DNA from: UBA2112 sp964488555 | Lineage (GTDB): Bacteria > Patescibacteriota > Saccharimonadia > Saccharimonadales > Saccharimonadaceae | Assembly (NCBI GenBank): GCA_964488555.1 | Contig: CAZAUF010000001.1 | Coordinates: 171,288 to 235,287 of the forward strand | Length of the DNA stretch: 64,000 bases | Reading direction: 5' to 3' | Shown: positions 7,396 to 15,296 of the stretch, piece by piece | How the letters are laid out: every line of letters begins with the position of its first letter | Numbering within the stretch: the stretch's first letter is position 1 | Program-made: the position numbers and the translations under genes | The notes under the pieces: model-generated | The model's database searches: none | What the model was told of the DNA's origin: nothing | What the model saw: only the letters and a program-made list of their open reading frames with translations

Positions 7396-10300
7396 CTATA
7401 CCTCCTCCTTTATTTCTTCTACTTCATCGATGTCCTGGACACTCAGTCCGTCTTCATCGAGATCGATTTCATCTGCTTCATCCAAAACGGTTTCAGCAAT
7501 ATCGTCATCCGCTACGAGAGCGGCAGGTACCGTCTTGTCCTCTGGACCAGCCTCGGCAATCACCTCTTCGGCATCGACGACAGCATGTCCTTCCTCTGTC
7601 TCATCCAGCAGATCGACACGAAGGCCGAGCCCCTGGAGTTCCTTCACAAGAACGTTGAACGATTCAGGCAGTTTCGGACCGACAATTGGTTCGTTTTTGA
7701 TGATCGACTCATATGCTTTCGCACGGCCGTATACGTCGTCGGACTTGATGGTAAGCATTTCCTGCAATGTGGTAGCAGCACCGTAAGCTTCAAGTGCCCA
7801 TACCTCCATCTCTCCGAATCGCTGACCACCGTTTTGTGCCTTACCACCGAGTGGTTGCTGGGTGACCATAGTGTATGGACCGGTCGAGCGAGCGTGGATC
7901 TTGTCGCTTACCATGTGGTGTAGCTTGATCATGTGCATCACACCAACAGTCGTTCGCTCTTCGAACGGTTCGCCTGTGCGTCCATCAAACAGTTGGCTCT
8001 TACCATCGGCACTGAGACCGGCTTTTTCCAGTTCACCACTGATGATCTCGTTTGGCACTCCATTGAATGGAGGAGTCGCGACTTTGTAACCAAGCGCGCG
8101 TGCCGCCATACCAAGATGAGTCTCAAACAACTGACCGATATTCATACGCGACGGGACACCGAGCGGGTTCAAAACGACATCTACAGGTGTACCGTCTTCC
8201 ATGAATGGCATGTCTTCGGCAGGAAGGATGCGTGCAACGACGCCCTTGTTTCCGTGACGACCAGCCAGCTTGTCACCGACACTGATCTTGCGCAGCTGGG
8301 CTACGAAGATTTGAATCTGCTTGAGTACACCAGCTTTGAGTTCATGACCGTTTTCTCGACTAAAGATTTTGACACCGACGACCTTGCCGCCGCCTGCGTT
8401 GTTCATGCGCTGTGAGGTGTCGCGAACATCCTTGGCCTTTTCACCAAAGATTGCGCGGAGCAGACGCTCCTCAGAACTGAGCTCGGTTTCACCCTTTGGC
8501 GTAATCTTGCCGACAAGTACATCGCCGGCTTTGACTTCTGAACCGATTTGCACGATGCCATCTTCATCCAGGTGGCGCAGTGACTCTTCGGATACGTTTG
8601 GTATGTCACGCGTCACCTGCTCAGGACCGAGTTTGGTTTCACGAACTTCTACCATGTAATCCTTGATATTGATGCTTGTGAGCGTGTCATCCTTGACCAG
8701 ACGGTCAGACAGCACTATAGCGTCGTCCATGTTGTAACCGCCCCAAGGCATGAATGCAACGAGGAGGTCCTTACCGAGTGCCAGCTCGCCGTCAGCGACG
8801 GATGCGCCCTCGATGAGCGTGTCGCCCTTTTTGACTTTGTCGCCACGAGCAACACGCGTCTTGTGGTTGATTGAGCGGTCATCGTTGCTTTTCGCAAAGT
8901 GAATCAACTCGTATTTCTTGACACCGTCGGCGTATTTGACGTGAATCTCGTCAGCGTCAGCGCGTACGACCTCACCTGCACCTTCCGCAACAATCAGCTG
9001 GCTGGTGTTTTTGGCAACTTCGGCCTCGATACCAGTACCGACGGTTGGAGCTTCAGGAGTCAGCAGAGGAACTGCTTGCTTCTGCATGTTTGAACCGGTC
9101 AATGATCGGTCGATACGGTTCTTCTCGATAAATGGAACCAGGCTGGCAGGAGCACCGAGAATCTGCTTGTGTGCAGCATCCATGAAGGTCACTTCGGAAA
9201 CATCGACTTGCTCAGGCAATAGTCCGTTACGAGCACTTACGCGATCAGCCACGAACTTACCATCTTTGTCGAGCTCAGCACCAGCATCGGCAATAACTTC
9301 CGTTACTTCCTGGCTGGCATCCAGATAAACGACCTCGTCTGTGACTTTGCCGTTTTTGACACGCAGATATGGCGTTTCGATGAAACCGTATTCATTGATA
9401 CGAGCATATGTAGCGAGGTTCAACACCAGACCGATGTTGGCACCTTCAGGCGTCTCGACAGAGCAAAGACGACCGTAGTGAGTCGGGTGAGCGTCGCGGA
9501 CATCGAATCCGGCACGTTCACGAGAGAGACCACCAGGACCCATCGAAGAGAGGCGTCGCTTGTGGCTCAGCTCTGCGAGCGGGTTGGTTTCGTCCATAAG
9601 CTGTGACAGCTGGCTACTTGCAAAGAATTCGCGGACAGCAGCCACGACCGGACGTGCATTGATCAACTGACCGGGTGTCACTGTCTCGATGTCGCTCATG
9701 CTCATACGATCCATGGCATTTCGCTGCATACGGAGCATACCGACGCGGAACTGGCGGGCTACCAGTTCGCCAACAAGCTTGACGCGGCGATTGTTCAAGG
9801 CATCAATGTCGTCCGGCTCTTCCTGTGTATTGTTCAGTCGGATGAGTTCACGAATAATCGCGATTAGGTCACTCATCTGGAAGACACGGTTTTCGGCAGT
9901 GTTTGCAACGTCCAGACCAAGACGCTGATTCATCTTGTAACGGCCGACACGGCTATAGTCGAAGCGTTTAAAGTCAAAGAACATGCGCTCGATCATGGTG
10001 CGGGCATTGTCGACGGTCGCCAGGTCGCCCGGACGGAGACGACGGTACACTTCAATCAGAGCTTCATTGCTACCACGTGAAGGGTCCTTTTCGAGCGTAG
10101 CCTCAATGTATTTCACATCGCCATTGTCGACGTCTTCGAACATCTTCTTGATTTCGCTGACCTTGCTATGGCCAAGTGCACGCAACAGCGTGGTGACCGG
10201 CAGCTTACGGCGGCGATCGATCTTAACGTAAATCGCACCGCCAGGAGCGGTCTCGAACTCAAGCCATGCACCACGACCTGGAATGAGCTTGGCACCGTAG

Positions 10301-10758
10301 ACGTTACGACCAGCAACGTTGTCGGCCGTAAAGAATACACCGGCACTACGGATCAACTGGCTCACAACCACGCGTTCCGTACCATTGATAATAAACGTGC
10401 CACGGTCGGTCATCCATGGATAGTCACCTAGATAAATTTCCGACTCTTTGACCTCGCCGGTGACCTTGTTTGTCAGCTCGACAGTCGCATGAAGCGGCGC
10501 GTCAAACGTCAGGTTGTTTTCTTTTGCGTGTTGTTCTGTCTGTTTAGGATCGTCAAAGTGGTACTTGCCGAATCGCAGTTCCAGCTTTTGCCCTGTGTAG
10601 TCCTCAATGGGATTCAACTCGGTAAATATTTCGCTCAGGCCAGTTTCGACGAATTCACGCCAACTGTCCTTTTGATGAGCGATGAGATTAGGGAGTGGTA
10701 ACGCCGTGTCGTCCTGCGTAAAAAACACGCGACCACTACTCTTCGTAGCTTTCGCCAT
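7396..10758 (-). CDS. rpoB: DNA-directed RNA polymerase subunit beta
   Basis: 1120-aa beta subunit forming the active-site cleft with beta'. The rifampicin-pocket region lies at about 380-412 (SSQLSQLMDETNPLAELSHK, then RRLSSMGPGG) with the key Gln, Asp, His, Arg and Ser residues retained. HPTHYGRLCSVETPEGANIG, GRHGNKGVVARILP and MNIGQLFETHLG are intact. It is compact, lacking large lineage insertions, and ends in an acidic tail (DEADEIDLDEDGLS). GAGGAATGA precedes ATG 10758. rplJ-rplL are not upstream as in many bacteria; instead rpoB has its own promoter and structured leader. Confidence 0.98.
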   Translation of the reverse strand: MAKATKSSGRVFFTQDDTALPLPNLIAHQKDSWREFVETGLSEIFTELNPIEDYTGQKLELRFGKYHFDDPKQTEQHAKENNLTFDAPLHATVELTNKVTGEVKESEIYLGDYPWMTDRGTFIINGTERVVVSQLIRSAGVFFTADNVAGRNVYGAKLIPGRGAWLEFETAPGGAIYVKIDRRRKLPVTTLLRALGHSKVSEIKKMFEDVDNGDVKYIEATLEKDPSRGSNEALIEVYRRLRPGDLATVDNARTMIERMFFDFKRFDYSRVGRYKMNQRLGLDVANTAENRVFQMSDLIAIIRELIRLNNTQEEPDDIDALNNRRVKLVGELVARQFRVGMLRMQRNAMDRMSMSDIETVTPGQLINARPVVAAVREFFASSQLSQLMDETNPLAELSHKRRLSSMGPGGLSRERAGFDVRDAHPTHYGRLCSVETPEGANIGLVLNLATYARINEYGFIETPYLRVKNGKVTDEVVYLDASQEVTEVIADAGAELDKDGKFVADRVSARNGLLPEQVDVSEVTFMDAAHKQILGAPASLVPFIEKNRIDRSLTGSNMQKQAVPLLTPEAPTVGTGIEAEVAKNTSQLIVAEGAGEVVRADADEIHVKYADGVKKYELIHFAKSNDDRSINHKTRVARGDKVKKGDTLIEGASVADGELALGKDLLVAFMPWGGYNMDDAIVLSDRLVKDDTLTSINIKDYMVEVRETKLGPEQVTRDIPNVSEESLRHLDEDGIVQIGSEVKAGDVLVGKITPKGETELSSEERLLRAIFGEKAKDVRDTSQRMNNAGGGKVVGVKIFSRENGHELKAGVLKQIQIFVAQLRKISVGDKLAGRHGNKGVVARILPAEDMPFMEDGTPVDVVLNPLGVPSRMNIGQLFETHLGMAARALGYKVATPPFNGVPNEIISGELEKAGLSADGKSQLFDGRTGEPFEERTTVGVMHMIKLHHMVSDKIHARSTGPYTMVTQQPLGGKAQNGGQRFGEMEVWALEAYGAATTLQEMLTIKSDDVYGRAKAYESIIKNEPIVGPKLPESFNVLVKELQGLGLRVDLLDETEEGHAVVDAEEVIAEAGPEDKTVPAALVADDDIAETVLDEADEIDLDEDGLSVQDIDEVEEIKEEV

Positions 10759-10810
10759 TCATTCCTCGCTTTTATGATGATTAGTTAGTGATCTGGCCCG
10801 AAGATTCACT

Positions 10811-10865
10811 AGGCTTGGCTCGTCTCTTTTCCGCCACAAAAACGAGACAATAGAATACCAAGCTA
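10811..10865 (-). promoter_or_regulatory. Structured leader of rpoB
   Basis: An outer GCTTGG/CCAAGC stem (10858-10863/10813-10818) encloses GTCTC/GAGAC (10844-10848/10822-10826) with a U-rich/A-rich extension. It sits between the promoter and rpoB in a leader of about 120 nt. Possible autoregulatory element; no named family is recognised. Confidence 0.45.
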
Positions 10866-10883
10866 TTCTGCTTCTTGATATCC

Positions 10884-10912
10884 ATTGTGACTGCTTTTTG
10901 TCAAATAGTCAA
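10884..10912 (-). promoter_or_regulatory. Promoter of rpoBC
   Basis: Minus strand TTGACT, 17-nt spacer, CACAAT. A second, overlapping option is TTGACA followed 18 nt later by TATCAA. Both lie 110-150 nt upstream of rpoB. Confidence 0.6.
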
Positions 10913-10921
10913 GAGATTATA

Positions 10922-10958
10922 CCATAAAAATACGCCCGGTGTGTCCGAGCGTATTTTT
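10922..10958 (-). terminator. Intrinsic terminator after the exported helical protein gene
   Basis: AAAAATACGC/GCGTATTTTT stem; the minus-strand T-run follows. It lies 14 nt beyond the stop at 10972. Confidence 0.8.
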
Positions 10959-10971
10959 GGTTTGTTCGTAA

Positions 10972-11748
10972 CTATTCTCGAGTTATAAACGCCGCAGCGA
11001 GTTTACCTGTCGCATCGATAGAGGTTGACAAGAAAGCTGCATCTTCCTGTAGGAATGTTGAATTGCGGGTGGCTACCAGTTTAATAGCTTTTGCTATATC
11101 CTTGGCATCTTGCGTAATCACACCTGACACCAGCTTAGCGTGTGCCGTAGCAATTGTTGCTGCTAGCGTCTTGACGACTGTCTTGCCGCTACAATTCTTT
11201 TTAGCGGTGTTTAGTGCCGTCCTGATGGTACCGATCAGTGTGTCGACCAGTGTTGTCAGAGCGCGTTGGTGGGCCTTTACAAGTGCCAACATATCCTCTC
11301 GGTATGCGGCGCGGGCTGCATCTATATTTGTCTGAAGATTATGCAATGCATTGAGCATCGTGTCCTTGTATTCGTTTAATGCGGCCGTCCTGACTTCGGT
11401 CTTCTTGACGAAGATTCCTGGACGGTTCTGGAATGCGTTCAACGTGGCTACGAAGGCACTTTCTCCTACATTTCGCAGTGCGGATACTGCCATGTCTTCC
11501 AACTTCCATGCCGTTTGCATGACATTCAGCTCAAGTTCGAATGTTTTTTCCATAGCTGTCTTGCTGGCACGTAGCGTGGTGATACTTGTACTGGCAAATA
11601 AGCTGATAGCGTTACATTTAATGGTGTTGACGATAGACAGAGCCTGTAGCGGCTGCGAGACAAGTGCCGTGAACGCGAGTGCCAATGCCAACGCGAAGGG
11701 CACTAGACGCAAAGTGAGGCTACTAGTCCTTAAGTTGTTGAACTTCAT
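10972..11748 (-). CDS. Exported, mostly helical protein, unknown function
   Basis: 258 aa with a clear signal peptide: basic MKFNNLRTSSLTLRL, a hydrophobic Ala/Leu core, and a likely cleavage after QPLQA (residue 36). The mature part is predicted to be almost entirely helical with long amphipathic stretches and two well separated cysteines. No catalytic motif is apparent. Its start overlaps the end of the upstream gene by 26 nt, implying co-transcription and translational coupling. Secretion alongside a single-pass partner suggests a cell-envelope role (inference). Confidence 0.8.
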   Translation of the reverse strand: MKFNNLRTSSLTLRLVPFALALALAFTALVSQPLQALSIVNTIKCNAISLFASTSITTLRASKTAMEKTFELELNVMQTAWKLEDMAVSALRNVGESAFVATLNAFQNRPGIFVKKTEVRTAALNEYKDTMLNALHNLQTNIDAARAAYREDMLALVKAHQRALTTLVDTLIGTIRTALNTAKKNCSGKTVVKTLAATIATAHAKLVSGVITQDAKDIAKAIKLVATRNSTFLQEDAAFLSTSIDATGKLAAAFITRE

Positions 11749-12109
11749 TGAGAACCTCCGTTCCTACGCTCGATGCTGCAGCTGATGACCCTTTGATGTG
11801 TTTCGTGTCATCGTTCTGCTTCAACGCTTCTTCTTGTTTTTTAATGTTGTTCCTTAGATCTTCTGCGATCTGCTCCTCTGGAGTCAGCTCTTTTTTCTGG
11901 CTGGTGCTAGTGTCGTCAACAGCTTTTTGATCATTCTGCTTCTTGTCGTATAGTACCCAGCCACCTACAGCAGCTGCCACCACCACGACCAGCACGACCA
12001 GGCCAACGACGAGCTTTTTACGTGTTGCTTTGGATCCGCTGGAGCTCGATGCCAAATGGCTTGTATCAGGCTTGGAGCTGCCGGAATCCTTTTTCTCGTG
12101 TGAATCCAT
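11723..12109 (-). CDS. Single-pass membrane protein, unknown function
   Basis: 128 aa from the ATG at 12109, chosen because AAAGGGAAG precedes it; an in-frame ATG at 12145 lacks a ribosome-binding site. A Ser/Lys-rich cytoplasmic N-terminus is followed by a Val-rich transmembrane helix at about 33-54 and a charged coiled-coil-like tail (TPEEQIAEDLRNNIKKQEEA). It overlaps the exported helical protein gene by 26 nt in the same operon. No family recognised. Confidence 0.75.
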   Translation of the reverse strand: MDSHEKKDSGSSKPDTSHLASSSSGSKATRKKLVVGLVVLVVVVAAAVGGWVLYDKKQNDQKAVDDTSTSQKKELTPEEQIAEDLRNNIKKQEEALKQNDDTKHIKGSSAAASSVGTEVLNEVQQLKD

Positions 12110-12209
12110 ACACTTCCCTTTACGTTTACGCTTATATGTCAGCATTATAGTAAAGATGTTGTAGTTTTGTAAATACCTTTTATGCTTTTAGCAAAGAGAT
12201 TTGCGGCAC

Positions 12210-12243
12210 AAAAAATAAGAGCCGCTTTTGGGCTCTTATTTTC
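12210..12243 (-). terminator. Intrinsic terminator of clpP
   Basis: AAAATAAGAGCC/GGCTCTTATTTT stem with T-run on the minus strand, 15 nt after the clpP stop. Confidence 0.85.
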
Positions 12244-12257
12244 CTGCAATACACTCG

Positions 12258-12860
12258 TTATGCTTTTGTGATAACTTGATCGGCCAAGCCGTATTCCACT
12301 GCTTCTTTGGCACCCATCCAAAAGTCACGATCGGTGTCTTTCTCGATTCTACTGAGCTTCTGGCCAGTATTCTTCGCCAGCAGTTCATTAAGTCGATGTT
12401 TCAGGTAAAGACCTTCCCGCAGCGTAATCTCCTGATCGGATATCTTGCCTTGGGTACCACTCGACGGCTGATGGATCATTAGACGGCTGTTCGGCAAGAC
12501 GAAGCGTTTGCCCTTGGTGCCGCTCGAGAGCAAAAACGCACCCATGCTTGCTTGCACTCCGATACCTATTGTCTGTACGTCTGGAGCAATGTATTGGATA
12601 GTGTCATAAATAGCAAACCCGTCATACACACTGCCGCCAGGACTGTTGATATATAGCTTGATGTCCTTTTTCGAATCTTCGTATGCCAAGTGCAGCAACT
12701 GCGCCACGACCAGATTGGCAGTGTGCTCGTTGACGTCTTCACCCAGAAAGACGATGCGCTCATTGAGCAAACGACTGTAGATGTCGAACGCTCGTTCACC
12801 GTCACTCGTCCGCTCTATGACGGTGGGGACTAGATAATTGGAAGGTTTAGCAATACTCAT
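12258..12860 (-). CDS. clpP: ATP-dependent Clp protease proteolytic subunit
   Basis: Serine peptidase that forms the tetradecameric barrel fed by Clp ATPases; ClpC encoded at 35.5-38.0 kb is the likely partner. 200 aa. The catalytic triad is Ser105 (QASMGAFLL), His130 (LMIHQP) and Asp179 (DTDRDFWM). INSPGGSVYDG forms the oxyanion-strand region. The motif before the serine is GVQASMG rather than the common GQAASMG. A CIRCE operator overlaps its promoter, and the ATG lies only 9 nt after the -10, so the leader is very short or absent. Confidence 0.97.
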   Translation of the reverse strand: MSIAKPSNYLVPTVIERTSDGERAFDIYSRLLNERIVFLGEDVNEHTANLVVAQLLHLAYEDSKKDIKLYINSPGGSVYDGFAIYDTIQYIAPDVQTIGIGVQASMGAFLLSSGTKGKRFVLPNSRLMIHQPSSGTQGKISDQEITLREGLYLKHRLNELLAKNTGQKLSRIEKDTDRDFWMGAKEAVEYGLADQVITKA

Positions 12861-12869
12861 ATATGCAAA

Positions 12870-12909
12870 GTATAACGCAGTATTAGCACTCTAGTCAAGT
12901 GAGTGCTAA
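12870..12909 (-). promoter_or_regulatory. clpP promoter with CIRCE operator (HrcA site)
   Basis: TTAGCACTC, 9-nt spacer, GAGTGCTAA (12883-12909) is a perfect CIRCE inverted repeat. On the minus strand the -35 (TTGACT, 12893-12898) lies in the CIRCE spacer and the -10 (TTATAC, 12870-12875) follows after 17 nt, so bound HrcA would cover the -35. The same arrangement is repeated at clpC. Confidence 0.93.
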
Positions 12910-12916
12910 CAACAAA

Positions 12917-13005
12917 GGGGGGCTCCGCCCTCCGTGTGTCTCTAGAAGTAAATTCCAGAGACACGCTCCTCCGGCTAAAGCCGATGCTACGCATCGTTGC
13001 TTGCA
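12917..13005 (+). repeat. Dispersed hairpin repeat, copy R2
   Basis: Three or four consecutive hairpins: GGGC(tcc)GCCC; GTGTCTCT/AGAGACAC around agaagtaaattcc; CGGCT/AGCCG; GATGC(tac)GCATC. The copy at 51.5 kb shares the order, the loop core (aagtRaattc) and the GATGC hairpin followed by CGTTGC, but the central stem is different and still paired. It lies 3' of tig and, with a T-rich stretch, may also terminate it. Confidence 0.75.
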
Positions 13006-13013
13006 GCTTGGTA

Positions 13014-14288
13014 CTAAGAGTTGAGTTCGACGAGACGGTCGATAGTTTTGTCGGTCAACAGTCGATTCGCGATGTCGCGCTGGAGTTCTGGAGTCGTAAA
13101 GTCCTGACCTGACTTATCGCCATACTGCTGCTGGTATTGATTGATTTTGGCAGCTAATTCTTCATCTGTGGCGGTGATTTTTTCTGCCTTGCTTAACTCC
13201 GAAAGTACAAGTCCGGCTTTGACACGACGCACAGCAGCGTCACGCACTTCACCTGCCTGCCACTCTTCATATGTCAGCTTTTTGTTACCCAAGTAGTTGT
13301 CGAGTGTCAGACCCTGATAGGCCAGGTTTTGCGTCATATCCTGTTCGATAGATCGTGCCTGGTCACTTACAAGAATTTCCGGTACTGGTACTGTGCTCAC
13401 CTCGGCCAGCTTGCCAATCAATTCGTCTTTGAACTTATCTTCTGCTTCACGCTCACGCGCAGCAGTCAGTTCACGCTTAATGTCGTCTTTGAGTTCTTTG
13501 ACCGTCTTGAACGGACCGGCTTTGGCAGCAAATTTATCGTCAAGTTCTGGCAGGACAACTTCTTTGACTGTCTTCAGTTTGACGGAAAATACAACCTTTT
13601 GCCCGGCCAGAGATTCGGCATAGTAATCCTTGGGAAATGTCAGCGGCACGTCGAACTCATCACCAGCCTTATGACCCACCACAGCTTCTTCGAACCCTGG
13701 GATGAACTGGTTTGAGCCAAGCGCGAGCGTGTAGTTCGTCGCTGAGCCGCCGTCAAATGCCACGCCATCACGCTTGCCCGTGAAATCAATCACAACCTCA
13801 TCATCAGTCTTTGCTGCACGTTTGACTTCTTTGCGCTCAGCAAAACCGCGACGCATACGTTCTATGACGTCATCGATGTCAGCGGCGGTTACTTTACCAA
13901 CCGTTTTTTTGACGCCGAGCTTCTTGTACGCACCAAGTTTTACGACAGGCATCACCTCAGCCTCAGCAACAAATTCCAGCTCTTGACCAGGAACATACTT
14001 CTTGATTTCAACTTCGGGACGGTCAAGTGCCTGAATTTTTTGTTCGGTAAACGCCACGGAGACGGCCTTACTAAGCGCGTCATCGAGCGTCTGCTGCATC
14101 AATGCATTTTGGTCAACATATTTCGCGGCAACACTTACTGGCACCTTGCCCTTGCGAAAGCCAGGGGCTTTGACGGTACGAGCGAGTTTTGTCAATGCAA
14201 CCTGTTGTGCATCGTCAAGTTCTTGCTTGCCGACGGTGATTGTCACGGAAACTTTGGTATCGGATAGGTTCTTAATGGTGGTTTTCAT
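13014..14288 (-). CDS. tig: Trigger factor
   Basis: Ribosome-tethered chaperone and prolyl isomerase for nascent chains. 424 aa from MKTTIKNLSD; the longer open frame from 14336 adds 16 hydrophobic residues not seen in the family. The ribosome-docking signature GFRKGKVP lies at about 44-51. An FKBP-like domain follows (VVIDFTGKRDGVAFDGG, FIPGFEEAVVGHKAGDEF), then the helical C-terminal chaperone arms. It lies next to clpP, as in many bacteria. The only upstream signal is a TATAGT box 9 nt before the ATG. Confidence 0.95.
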   Translation of the reverse strand: MKTTIKNLSDTKVSVTITVGKQELDDAQQVALTKLARTVKAPGFRKGKVPVSVAAKYVDQNALMQQTLDDALSKAVSVAFTEQKIQALDRPEVEIKKYVPGQELEFVAEAEVMPVVKLGAYKKLGVKKTVGKVTAADIDDVIERMRRGFAERKEVKRAAKTDDEVVIDFTGKRDGVAFDGGSATNYTLALGSNQFIPGFEEAVVGHKAGDEFDVPLTFPKDYYAESLAGQKVVFSVKLKTVKEVVLPELDDKFAAKAGPFKTVKELKDDIKRELTAAREREAEDKFKDELIGKLAEVSTVPVPEILVSDQARSIEQDMTQNLAYQGLTLDNYLGNKKLTYEEWQAGEVRDAAVRRVKAGLVLSELSKAEKITATDEELAAKINQYQQQYGDKSGQDFTTPELQRDIANRLLTDKTIDRLVELNS

Positions 14289-14354
14289 ACTCGGACTACT
14301 ATAACAGATACACAAAAAGATAGCGACCTCTAGCACTATCTAGCAAGGGGGAGA

Positions 14355-14386
14355 CCCCGGCTCGCCCAGGTGCAGACGAGCCGGGG
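14355..14386 (-). terminator. Strong GC hairpin, possible terminator
   Basis: Perfect 10-bp CCCCGGCTCG/CGAGCCGGGG stem between the small secreted protein gene and tig. There is no T-run on either strand, so its terminator role is uncertain. Confidence 0.45.
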
Positions 14387-14402
14387 GTGTTCCCCAGCGG
14401 AG

Positions 14403-14795
14403 TCAGTAGCGATAGTGTGTGCAACCGCCACAATCATCCCTCCAGTGATGGTCACGATCATTAATCGTCGTGTACCTCCACCAAGGGAATCCCCAGCACT
14501 CTATGCCGCCGCTCCAATGGCGGCCATAGCACTGGATATTGTTGTTACCGTCGAATCCAAACCATACATCCTGATAGCGACCGCCGAATCTGGCATCCCA
14601 CACAGGACGATCCTGGCGACATGCCTGCATCGCTGCGTTATGGTCTACCCAGACTCGCTCTCCATAAGGATGAGCGGAAGCGACCGCCGGAGTGGTTACA
14701 GTGGAAACGACGAGCGGCACCGCTGCCACTCCTGCCCCGCTGAGGAGCGCGACGCTTGCGACCGCTGTTTTGGCCGCGACAGACTTGACGTCCAT
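14403..14795 (-). CDS. Small secreted cysteine-containing protein
   Basis: 130 aa. Signal peptide with an Ala/Val-rich core and probable cleavage after PAVASA (residue 41). The mature protein of about 89 residues is rich in Trp, Tyr, Gly and Asp and has five cysteines (about 59, 89, 100, 122, 125), the last two as CGGC. AAAGGGGG precedes the ATG. Unknown function; probably disulfide-bonded and secreted or surface-exposed. It is paired with the similar-sized secreted protein at 14956-15219. Confidence 0.8.
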   Translation of the reverse strand: MDVKSVAAKTAVASVALLSGAGVAAVPLVVSTVTTPAVASAHPYGERVWVDHNAAMQACRQDRPVWDARFGGRYQDVWFGFDGNNNIQCYGRHWSGGIECWGFPWWRYTTINDRDHHWRDDCGGCTHYRY

Positions 14796-14902
14796 CCCAA
14801 ACCCCCTTTCGGGTAGTGCTCAGAAGCGTACAAGTGTATAATAGCCATTTTTCTCTGTGAAAACTGTAAAATATCTAGCACAAAAAAGTGCCGTCATGGA
14901 AA

Positions 14903-14936
14903 ACTCCGCGCCCGTCGCTAGGACGAGACGCGGAGT
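14903..14936 (-). terminator. Putative terminator after the small secreted protein gene
   Basis: ACTCCGCG/CGCGGAGT stem with a short TTTT on the minus strand, 20 nt past the stop at 14956. Confidence 0.55.
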
Positions 14937-14955
14937 GGTTCCGGGTAGGTCATGG

Positions 14956-15219
14956 TTATGGTGGCGGCGGTGGGAAGACTCGATAACAGTTACGTCCTCC
15001 GAACCCAAAAACGTACACGGCGTCGCAGTGAATATAGCTGCCATCCGCCTGCGGTGGATAGTCACACGACTTCCACTGAGTCGTCGGTACGATGCCCGAC
15101 GTACAAAAGTCAGCACTCGCCGGTGGTGCCTGACTCAGAGCGACGACACCGCCACACATTAACACGCCTACTCCAAGAACACCCGGAGCTACGGTCTTCA
15201 CCGCACTTTTTGGGAGCAT
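14956..15219 (-). CDS. Small secreted protein with four cysteines
   Basis: 87 aa. A signal peptide is followed by APPASA and a mature part of about 50 residues with Cys39, 52, 65 and 78, probably two disulfides, ending in a Pro run. A textbook AAAGGAGG lies 7 nt before the ATG. The pattern TQWKSCDYP ... HCDAVYVFGFGGRNCY reminds me of small secreted proteins of mycobacteria and relatives, but this is from memory and unverified. If correct it would fit exchange with an actinobacterial host. No activity can be inferred. Confidence 0.8.
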   Translation of the reverse strand: MLPKSAVKTVAPGVLGVGVLMCGGVVALSQAPPASADFCTSGIVPTTQWKSCDYPPQADGSYIHCDAVYVFGFGGRNCYRVFPPPPP

Positions 15220-15296
15220 ATCCTGACCTCCTTTGGGATTGATATACTCTGGGCATTTTTATAGTAGATGTTTTTTAACTTTGTGTCTGTGAAATA

